From the NCBI GenBank assembly GCA_034769895.1, contig JAWRYS010001452.1:372001-436000 (forward strand): 64,000 nt of DNA, written 5' to 3'. Numbering within the stretch: the first letter of the stretch is position 1; the number at the start of each line of letters is the position of its first letter. Shown here one piece after another: positions 22,982-32,612 of the stretch. The translations under genes were made by a program, and so were the position numbers. The notes below the pieces were generated by a model. The model ran no database searches. It was not told where the DNA came from and saw only the letters and a list, made by a program, of their open reading frames with translations. The DNA comes from Magicicada septendecula. Its lineage: Eukaryota; Arthropoda; Insecta; Hemiptera; Cicadidae.

Positions 22982-24915
22982 ATGGAACGGGCAAAGCACG
23001 ACACAAGATACCAGGAGAAGCTACGCGAGAAGAAGGCGGGAAAGGAAGCAGAGACGTTAGAAAAGGAGACCGAGGAAGACGGCAGAATGGAAGAAAGGGA
23101 GATAACATTGGTTGAAGATGTGGAAGAATTATTAACTCCCGTGGAACCAAATAAAACCACACAACAGGAGGAAGCCAGAGGAGGCATGGACTTACTACAA
23201 TTATGGGAATTAATAAATGACAATTTCAAGAAACAAGACAAAAAATTGGATAAAAACAAGGAAGAAATTAACGAGAAGATGGAAGAACAGAGAAGAGAAG
23301 ACAAGGAAGAATTGAATAAGAAGTTTGAGTCCTTGAATGAAAAATTCGACAGGAATGAGGAGAGTAAATAAAAAGAATATTGAAACATTAGAACGTAAAA
23401 TGAAGGAGGAGAATAAGCTGATAGGAGAAAAAATAGAGAGAAGTAATGAGAAAACCAGCGAAACTTTGAGACAAATGAAAGAAGATATAGAAACACTGAA
23501 TTATAAAATCGAGTACAACCAGGATACATTACAACAATTGACGGAGTACAGGGAAGAATTGAAACAAACTGTAATGGAGATGGAAGAGAAGATAGAGAGA
23601 ACCAACGAAGTGGTGTTACAAGTCCGGGAAGAAATCTTAACCAAGGTAAATGAAGCTTTAGGTGAAAGTAAAAGGAGGATTGAAGGACTCCAGCAAGAAA
23701 CAACTCATAAATTTGAACAAGTACAAACCAGAGTCGAAGAGAAGTATAGCCAATTGGATATATCCGTAAGTGAAGTTAAGGGTACTACAACAGCCCAGGA
23801 AGGAAAATTAGAAGAATTCTGAGTGAGAGAGTTACGCCTCCAAGGAGAAATAAATGCACTGAAGGACAGACCATTACTGAGTTCACACATCTCATGCGGT
23901 GAAAATAGGGAGATAATCAATTTCAAGAACTACAAAAGGAATCCAATCAAATTTATTGAACAGGTGGAAGAGAGTCTAGCAAGAACCAGGGAGACATGAT
24001 GGACGGTTATCAAGGGCATGATGGATGAGATGTTTAAGGAGGTCCACGATAATTGGTGGATGGCAGTACGACCGGACATTCACAAATTTTGCCGAGTTTA
24101 AGGAACTTTTTAAAAACAAATACTGGTCGGAGGCGACGCAGCACATGGTACGGAACAATATTAGTAACGGCCGATTCGACCCGTACTTGGGACAATCTCC
24201 AATGGCTTATTTCTTAGGTAAGGTCAGTGTGGCGAGAAACTTAGAGCCTAACATCCCAGAAGAATGTTTGGTAACTCAACTAGCTTACCATTATGATGGG
24301 GAAATAACTAAAAGCAGATTGAGTGGGAGAATCAAAACGATACAAGATATGGCCGTTTTATTAGGGGAGTACGAACGAGAGAAGCACTACTTACTAAATC
24401 GACAGAAGAACAGCCCGAATAATAGAAACTATGACATGAGAAATCACCAAAATGGGCCCCAAGGAAACAATCCACCGGCAATTAACCCGCCAAACAACCC
24501 CAATAATTTCCGAACATTCAACAACAGTAATAACCAAAATTACCCAAGAAACAACAACCAAAATTATTACAATAATAATAATAATAATCATAACAATTCC
24601 TATAACCGAGGGAATAACCAAAATGGGGGTCACTACAACAGGCCCAACCACCAATATAATAATAACTACCAAGGGCAGAATCAAACATACAGGCGACGGG
24701 TGAATTACATCAACGCCGAAAATAGAAACGATGGAAGACGGTGTTACAGGGGACCTAGGAGCAGAAGTGCAGAAGAACATAGAAGAAGTCGGGAGTGAGT
24801 AACATTTAACGACCACTCGGTTGAAAGGATGGAAGTAACTGATAATAACCACCCCAATCGACCAGAGGACCGCGCTGAGGGTAATGCCCAACATTTAAAC
24901 GAACAGCGGCAGTGA
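22982..24915 (+). pseudogene. gag: Element A Gag, broken; coiled coil, capsid and Asn-rich tail
   Basis: The start is ATG 22982 (AAAATGG context). About 280 codons of charged heptad-rich sequence (22982-23822) predict a long coiled coil. A capsid-like region follows (RTFTNFAEFKELFKNKYWSEATQ, near 24085, typical of insect gypsy Gag). The C-terminus is not a CCHC zinc knuckle but an Asn/Tyr/Gln-rich tail (24410-24690) followed by RRRVNYINAENRN and Arg/Ser residues. Lesions include a frameshift near 23345, TGA at 23820 and 23997, a frameshift near 24055 and TGA at 24796. The zero frame ends at 24913-24915, just after a slippery heptamer. Confidence 0.82.
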
Positions 24916-24938
24916 GAATCCAACAGGACCCGTCACTG
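24894..24938 (+). promoter_or_regulatory. Probable -1 frameshift signal, element A gag/pro
   Basis: T TTA AAC (24894-24900) lies in register with the gag frame. The -1 frame after it is open into the protease ORF. Nine bases downstream CAGTGA (24910-24915) can pair with TCACTG (24933-24938). This fits the X XXY YYZ plus spacer plus stem layout of retroviral frameshift sites. The stem is short (6 bp), and an upstream TGA at 24796 breaks the gag frame in this copy. Confidence 0.6.
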
Positions 24939-27900
24939 ATCCGATCTATTGGGTACATAACTAGACTGACTGACCAGACAACTGACCAAACCATAACGAT
25001 CATCCAAAACCATTATTTGAAGAATATCCGTGAAGAATTGATGGAAGAGAATACAACACTAATTAAACACCCTGACAATGAAATCGCTTATATTATCGCC
25101 AGTATATATGGAAGGTCGACAAGATTCATGATTGACACGGGCGCCAATGTGTCCTTAATTGACATCACCATGTACAACAAAATTCAAAAAGAAAGTAAGA
25201 TCAGCTTACCTACGTTACCCGTGAGTAACATTATTTTGATTGGAGCCACTGGAAGGCAAAACAAGACAATTAAAAAACAAGTATCTTTAGAAGTGATGAG
25301 TAATAGTGAAACATTGTCAATGATATTTCTAATCGCTCACAATTTACCATTTGAAATTTTAATTGGTTGAGACATCTTAAGAAAATACTCTGCAGTTATC
25401 GACATGAGGCAATCCAAGGTAACCATGAGGTATGAAAATAAAGAATGGATGGCAGAATTAACTGGAAGCAAGGGGGTCGTCCCAATTAACAATGTATATA
25501 ATATAAGAACAGTCTGTTATTCACCAGACAGAATGTGGGAAGAAAAAACAGAAGATCAAATAAATAGTGACCTTCTATGGAACAAGAAGTTGGAACATAT
25601 CCAACACGTTCGATGTACTCAGGACGGGAATCCCTTAACAACTCAAGAAGTAGAAAAGTGAATAAAGATCTACAACAAATACCGTAATGTATTTTCCGAC
25701 CAACCAGGAAAGGTAAGGGGGTATCAATGCGAGTTGAAGTTTAAAGAGGTGGCAAACTTCAATAAAAACTCATCCAATTGCATATGCGGCAAAGGATGTA
25801 GTATGAATGGAGATCAATAAAATGCTGGAAGAGGACATAATCGAGTACAGTTGTTCACAGTACACCAGTCCCATAGTGGCTGTTACCAAGAAAGACAGAA
25901 GGGTACGCCTATGTCTCGACGCTAGAGAGATAAACAAAATTTTAATTAATGACAGGACATCTCCTGGAGAAATTGAGGATATCCTAAAAAAGTTTCACGG
26001 TACCCAGTTTATCAGTACCTGGGATACAGTTTGCGGGTACTGGCAAGTAGAATTGCACCCAGCCAGTAGAAAGTATGTAGCATTTATATTTGAAGGTAGG
26101 AACTACCAGTTCAAGCGATTACCTTTTGGGCTGGTAAATTCAGAGCGATATTCGTCCGCTGCATGGACCAGATATTGGGTCCTGAAACCATGCATACAGA
26201 ACTGTGTACGTTGACGATTTGCTAATCACTTCATCCAACTGGGAAGAGCATTGTTCGAGAGTAGAACGAGTACTGGAGAAGTTATCTGAAAACAATGTGA
26301 CATTGAAGTTAGAAAAATCAAAACTAATAGCCGAAGAAGTCCAATTCCTTGGATTCAATCTATCCCGACAAGGCATAACCCCATCAACAGACAAAATAGA
26401 TGCTATTCAACGTTTCCCTACCCCTAAAAACAAGAAACAATTACAGTCGTTCCTGGGCATCTGTAATTATTACATAAAATTTCAACAAAATTATTCTGAA
26501 CTAACAACCAAACTGTCACCACAACTATCATCTAAAACCAAGTGGATGTGGGGTCCAGAACAAGAAACAATTTTCAAAACTATTAAGAAACACTTCCTCA
26601 ACACAATTATGTTAAAACACCCTGACTTCAATAGACCCTTTTTCATGAACTGCGATGCAAGCGACATTAGCTTGGGATCAGTATTATATCAGGAGGACGA
26701 TGACGGAACCCACCAAGTAGTAAGTTTTGCAAGCACAAATTTAAATCAGTGCGAACGCAATTACCACGTAACAGAGAAGGAGTTGTTAAGCGTAGTATTT
26801 TCTTGTGCCAAGTTTCGAACTTATATCCTTGGGTATCAAATAACTGTGCGCACCGACCACAAATCTATATCCTTTTTAAAGAACTGTAAGCTCAGTCATG
26901 GACGGGTAACCAGACGGATACTTGCTCTCTAAGAATACCACATCAGTTGGGAGTATATCCCTGGTAGTAAAAACACTGCAGCTGATGTGCTATCTCGCAT
27001 CAACACCGAACAACAAACATTTGATGGAGAGAAGGAAACGATAGTGAAGGTGTTCAATATTATGAAAAGCAAGTCAGATTTAGAACCCATACTGAAGAAG
27101 GTAAAACAACACCAAAAGGATGATAATAAATTAAACCAGATCCAAGAGCGGTTAAACCAGCAAGAGGAAAGAGTCACCCAATTCTATTGTTCGCACGAAG
27201 ACACATTATTCATCAAAACCAAGCCCAACCAAAATTCATGGAAGTTGATAATACCTAAGGGATATGAAACTGAAATTATAATGGAATATCACCTCAGATA
27301 TGGACATATGGGAGCATTAAAAGTGATCAAAGCACTGGAGGAACATACCTACCTGAAAGATATTAACAGAAGAGTAAGGAAGGTTATAAAAAACTGTCAC
27401 ATATGCCAATTAGTCAAGTGTAATAATGACAAGAAGGAAGGAGTAATGCAACCAATAACTTCTGCCAATAAACTGGAACGAGTTTTCTTAGACATATGTG
27501 GACCCATGCCACGCAGTGGAGGAAGGAAACAGTATAAGTTTATAGTGATCATCATGGACCATTATACCAAGTGTGTAAAGTTATATCCCATCAACTGTGC
27601 TACCACAAATAAGGTACTAAACATTATAACACAGAGGTACATACCAGAATTAGGGATTCCAACATCTATTATCACCGATCATGGTACCCAATTCCGAGGG
27701 AGAAAATGGAAGGAGACATTAATGGATCTGGGCGTCCGAACATATAAAACTTCTATTTACCACCAGAACAGCAATCCAGCTGAAAGAGTGCTCCGTGAAG
27801 TTGGGAGAATTCTTCGAACGTATTGCCACGATCAGCAACGTAAGTGGAGTGAATACATCGAAGCCACAGAAAGTTTCATTAATCTCGCATACCACGAATC

Positions 27901-28305
27901 CATTAGAGATACCCCTTACACCATCATGTATGGAAAACCACCACCTCGAGCAATAGAAGAACTTATTAATCTCCCCACCAACACTGAGTACCAGTCGATA
28001 ATGTATGATTCTACAGCAAGATAGCGGAACAAGTAGAAAAGAAGAAGGAAAAATATCACAAAATCCGACCTAAAGCAATACAATATCAAGAGGGAGAAAA
28101 AGTGCTAATACGGAACAGAGAGCTACCTAGTTCAAGAGGAGGTATCACGAAAAAATTATTATTACTTTACAACTATGTCATATAATTATGACTTTACTTA
28201 TGTCATCGTCAAAAATAACAATAATAACACATATGTCATAAGTGAAATAATTTACCAAAAAAATCAAAGGGACTTACAACCAGTCTTCGTTGAAGAAATA
28301 TTATG
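24900..28305 (+). pseudogene. pol: Element A Pol, broken: protease, RT, RNase H, integrase
   Basis: In order: protease FMIDTGANVSLID (about 25125); RT with RLCLDAREINK (25911), STWDTVCGYWQVEL and the catalytic YVDDLL (about 26207-26222); RNase H with NCDASDISLGSVL (about 26650) and TDHKSISFL; integrase zinc region (YGHMGALK ... NCHICQLVK, 27300-27410) and catalytic residues in FLDICGPM, ITDHGTQF and NPAERVLRE (27487-27795). A C-terminal part rich in basic residues ends near 28305. Lesions include TGA at 25368 and 25659, frameshifts near 25780 and 26150, TAA at 26930 and a frameshift near 28022. The order RT-RH-IN places it in Ty3/gypsy. Confidence 0.88.
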
Positions 28306-28760
28306 AGGCGGTGTAAGAAAGTTAAAAGAATTTTAAGAATAAAAAATTATCCAAATTCTAAAAAAGTAAGAACAGCTTACAAATAAAATTTTTGAAACAA
28401 TTAATTTATGAATGAAAAAAGAATTTTGAGAATAAATAATTAAGTACCAAAATTCAAAAAATACAAGTAAGAACAACTTACAACCATGTGAGTGAAACTA
28501 ATTAAGTGAAACAAGTTAATTTAAAAAAAAAATGTATAATGAAGTATCATGAAAAACTGAAATAAAATACTAACATTTAACAAAAGTGATGACATTACTT
28601 AACATCATTAAATAACCCTATTGCGAAAGGGGATCATAAAGAATTAACATTATGAAAAAGAACCAACAAGACAGTCAAATAAAGGATGACAATGACATAC
28701 TGAATGGACAATCAATGATGAAAAAGGTATAAGTAAACCAGAAAACAGCTACAATGCTAA
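28306..28760 (+). other. Element A 3' non-coding region, first part
   Basis: AT-rich, with no ORF. It contains two copies of the hairpin 15-mer described separately and ends where the Helitron-like insert begins. Confidence 0.7.
28366..28481 (+). repeat. Two hairpin 15-mers GTAAGAACA(G/A)CTTAC, element A
   Basis: Copies at 28366-28380 and 28467-28481 are about 100 bp apart. Each can fold with GTAAG pairing CTTAC around five bases. The second is preceded by CCAAAATTCAAAAAATA, which also precedes the copies in element B. Confidence 0.75.
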
Positions 28761-29123
28761 TCTATATACAGTATATAAAAGAGAAATACCACTGACTCAC
28801 TGATTCATCACGAAATCTCCGAAACTATAATACCTAGAAACTTGAAATTTGGCATGTAGGTTCCTTATGTGATGTAGGTATCCGCTAAGAAGGGATTTTT
28901 GGAAATGCGACCTTTAAAGGGGGAAAAAGGGGGGGAAAGTGTGCCTGACTAACTGACATAGAATCAACGTAGAGCAAAAACTACTGAATGGATGTCAATG
29001 AAACTTTGAACATAGCTTCATCATAGGTCTTAGGTGCTCACTAAGAAACGGTTTTAAAAACTTTCACTCCTAAGGGGCAAACCCCCCCCCCCTATTGTAT
29101 GTATGTATCTATGTATGTATGTT

Positions 29124-30120
29124 CCACATCTCCTCCTTAACCACTGGACCGATTTCAACCAAACTTGGCACAAATATTTTACGCGACGGGATAACCAACA
29201 TAGGTGAGGTGCTTTTTTCGATGGGGTCCTTTGGGGTCTTCCACATCTCCTCCTAAACCACTGGACCGATTTCAACCAAACTTGGCACAAATATTTTACG
29301 CAACAGGAGAACCAACATAGGATAGGTGTTTTTTTGATGGGGTCCTTTGGGGGTTCTTTGGGGTCTTCCACATCTCCTCCTAAACCACTGGACCGATTTC
29401 AACCAAACTTGGCACAAATATTTTACACGACGGGAGAACCAACATAGGATAGTTGTTTTTTCGATGGGGTCCTTTGAGGGGTTCTTTGGGGTCTTCCACA
29501 TCTCCTCCTAAACCACTGGACCGATTTCAACCAAACTTGGCACAAATATTTTACACAACGGGAGAACCAACATAGGATAGGTGTTTTTTTTATGGGGTCC
29601 TTTGGGGGTTCTTTGGGGTCTTCCACATCTCCTCCTAAACCGCTGGACCGATTTCAACCAAACTTGGCACAAATATTTACGCGACGGGAGATCCAACATA
29701 GGATAGGTGTTTTTTTCGATGGGGTCCTTTGGGGGGTTCTTTGGGGTCTTCCACATCTCCTCCTAAACCACTGGACCGATTTCAACCAAACTTGGCACAA
29801 ATATTTTACGCAATGGGAGAACCAAAATAGGATAGGTGTTTTCTTCGATGGGGTCCTTTGGGGTCTTCCACATCTCCTCCAAAACCACTCGACCGATTTC
29901 AACCAAACTTGGCACAAACATTTTACTCAACGGGAGAACCAACATAGGGTAGGTGTTTTTTCGATACGCTCCTTCGTGGGGTCCTTTGGGGTCTTCCACA
30001 TCTCCTCCTAAACCACTGGACCGATTTCAACCAAACTTGGCACAAATATTTTACGCAACGGGAGAACCAACATAGGACAAGTGTTTTTTCGATATGATCC
30101 TTTGGGGGGTCCTTTGGGTC
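29124..30120. repeat. Minisatellite, eight units of 117-128 bp
   Basis: Units start with CCACATCTCCTCC at 29124, 29241, 29368, 29496, 29623, 29751, 29868 and 29996. Each contains GGACCGATTTCAACCAAAC and a GGGGTCCTTTGG-rich end. Length varies mainly by presence or absence of an extra GGGGTTCTTT. Most frames are open by chance, so predicted repetitive peptides here are not genes. Confidence 0.95.
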
Positions 30121-30134
30121 TTAAAAACTATTAG

Positions 30135-30320
30135 ATCTGGTTACTATGGCAACCCAATAGAATAGATTCTGGTTACCATAGCATCGGTGGAAGTCTCCCA
30201 CGTAGGAAATAGCGTGGGAGTCGTCCGACGGGCCTTCCCCGGAGTTCATCCACGGAACCCGGGGAGTCCTATGTCGGATCCCGCGAAAGATGGCGGGGCC
30301 AGAGTCCACGGTTCTTATAA
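30135..30320. other. GC-rich segment in the Helitron, possible captured promoter/exon piece
   Basis: Contrasting with its AT-rich surroundings, it has GTTACTATGGCAAC (30140-30153, fits the RFX X-box RYYNYY-N2-RRNRAC), a perfect 8-bp hairpin (CTCCCACG 30195-30202 with CGTGGGAG 30213-30220) and AAGATGGCGGGG at about 30287, a typical start-site or YY1-like motif. A short open frame follows that ATG. The host gene origin is inferred; no parent gene was recognised. Confidence 0.4.
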
Positions 30321-30968
30321 ATAAAGATATAGGTTATGATATCAAAGGTGGTGTATGCATCTTAAGAAACTTCTTAATAGTGTGTGAATTCAGAGTTGTT
30401 TCAGTTTGAATTTTTTAAGTGGATAAGTTAAGATCGAAGTAAGTTATAAGCGAGTATAAAAAACAAAGTTTTGATAGCAAATGTATTCAGATCATAGTGT
30501 TCAGACAATATAAATGCACTTGCTTCAGTTTGAATTTAAAAATTGATAAGCTGAAATCTATAGAGGTATTGTATTGTTAGAATAAGTTTAGGAGACACTA
30601 ATTTAACAAATGGCTTATTTCAACATTAACACAATGAATTATAAAAGACAGTAAATACGCAGCGCGTGCAAGTACTGTAGACATTTTATTGAAAACTAAT
30701 TTAGCTGTTCGCCCTCTCCCAGAGTTAGAAATCGAGCAGGAGGATCACGCGCAACAGAATTCTTCTCCAGACATAAGAATACAGTTTATGACATGTTCTT
30801 AAACAGGTGCGCTACAGAGTATTCCTCCAGTGAGAATGCGAACGTAACAATATAAGGAAGATTATACAATATACAAGTAATTAACGTTAGAACAAGAATA
30901 GGTGCCTATGAGCCTATGAATAAATTATGAACCCGAGCAACGCTGGGTAAATCGGCTAGATATAGATA

Positions 30969-31508
30969 TCTATATAAGCCAAATACCACTGACTGACTCA
31001 CTGATGACGATATCTCTGAAACCACTGAATGGATATCAATGAAACTTTGAACGTAGCTTCATCATAGGTCTTAGGTGCTCACTAAGAAATGGTTTTAAAA
31101 ACTTTCACTCCTAAGGGGCAAAAAACCAAATAATGAAATTTATCGCGGGAATTGCATACTTTGTAAATGAAGTGATTGACATCTCAGTTTATTGGAAACC
31201 CTGAATACATTTAGTTCTGAGTTTTTAATCATTGTTTTAAATTGAAAAACTTCGTTGTTTGCAGGTTCTTACAGTCGAGAAAATTTTGAAGTTCAATTAA
31301 TTAATAAATGTATGTCCTTTTTTTCTTGGAAACACCTCTAACGATTTTCTCTAAATAAATAATAAATAGCTGTTGCTATGAATGTAAATATACAAACTAA
31401 GAGTTGAGAATTTGTACGATCTATCTAATCCTATACTATTAAGCGAGCAATAATTGTACAATTACGTACAACGTGAAACTCCGTAGCGAAGCACGGGTAT
31501 TTTGCTAG
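30969..31508 (+). mobile_element. Non-autonomous Helitron-like element 2
   Basis: It starts TCTATATAAGCCAAATACC and ends with a hairpin (CCGT-AGC-GA-AGC-ACGG type, CTCCGTAGCGAAGCACGGG) then TATTTTGCTAG followed by T (31505-31509). This is a canonical Helitron 3' end. It lies 9 bp after element 1, giving a tandem pair; it could instead be the end of a larger parent with the first nested in it. Confidence 0.75.
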
Positions 31509-32133
31509 TATTAATTATAAATGAGAAGTTAAATGATAACAAACAAAATAACTATCATATGAAGAAAATCAAAGAAACTATGCAAAATATGTTAAGAACA
31601 TCGCCACAGACATAGAGAAGGAATCCAAATAAATCAATGAGAGAGAAGGTCATGAAAAAAAAAAAAGTAATCCCAAGAGTGTTTTATTATATTTATATTA
31701 TATCAGTCGAAAATAGACGACTATTATTATTATTAGTATTGTTATATGATGATTTTATGTTGAGATACGTCCAACAATCATTTGATTTTATTGAGCAGAT
31801 AGGCATGACCTCTGAACTCAAAGTGTGTATAAATGGATAGCAGAGTAATAGAGCCACACGTGCCCTCTGGCTAGTACCAATTTATATGAATGGAAGAGAA
31901 GAAATTTTAGGGAGATAAAATATACAAGGGATAACACTCATAATAAAAGAATAAAGGAGGAGAATAATATCATTTCCAGTATCATGAACCATGAACTAAT
32001 AAAGATAAACTAAAGAAGAAGATAACGATGGATGAATTCCATAATAATAACAACTTGATTTAATAAACTATGTTGATGATTTCAGAAAAACAATCTTTAC
32101 TTTGAAATAATAAATTTTGGCGGCGATGCATTA
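31509..32133 (+). other. Element A 3' non-coding region with block shared with element B
   Basis: Block 31769-31855 (GTCCAACAATCATTT, then TGAGCAG, ATGACCTC and AATAGAGCC) has a counterpart in element B at 53626-53720. The last bases AATTTTGGCGGCGATGCATTA precede the 3' LTR where a polypurine-type primer should lie. No ORF is convincing. Confidence 0.7.
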
Positions 32134-32612
32134 TGTAACATGACATAAGATAGCGCAAAATACCACTAATGATTAATAAAAGAAAAAACTGAAGGTAGGA
32201 AGAAAGGTTAAAAAACTTATAACTTGAAGATTAATGACCCAACTACGAAATAACAATTGACAGGAACTGACTATGACTTGACCCAATAGATTGGAGAAAA
32301 CAAATATATTGGAGAAAACAAATAGATTGGAGAAAACAAGAAGATTGGATAAAACCAGAAAATAGAAACAAGAAGGAAGGAACGAGAAACCAAGAAGTAA
32401 CCCAAAGTATGACCACGATAATTGTAACCCCAAGATGTAACTAACAAATAATATGTAAAGTAAATGCACTAAAACAGATAGGGCATAAATAAGATGTCAA
32501 ATATATAAACTATAAAAATAAACTAGAGATATTATGTATGTTAAATGAAAAGCAAAGAAACATGAAGTTCTAAATGTAAGATAGGAAGGTAGAAATAAAT
32601 AATACTCTATTA

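Larger units (their letters stand above)
28761..30959 (+). mobile_element. Non-autonomous Helitron-like element 1
   Basis: It starts with TC (TCTATATACAGTATATAA) after an A and ends with CTAG preceded by a short hairpin (ACCCGAGCAACGCTGGGT, about 30931-30948). No inverted repeats or target duplication are visible, the Helitron pattern. The start matches the start of the second unit at 30969, including ATACCACTGACTCACTGA. There is no Rep/helicase gene. It holds an 8-copy minisatellite and a GC-rich segment. Confidence 0.75.

Noticed and set aside
22963-23703. 246-codon minus-strand ORF
   Set aside because: Antisense shadow of the Lys/Glu-rich coiled coil of element A Gag, giving Phe/Leu/Ser-rich sequence.
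29054-30011. Repetitive open frames on both strands over the minisatellite
   Set aside because: They follow the repeat period, exist in several frames at once and shift with unit length; explained by the tandem repeat, not by coding.
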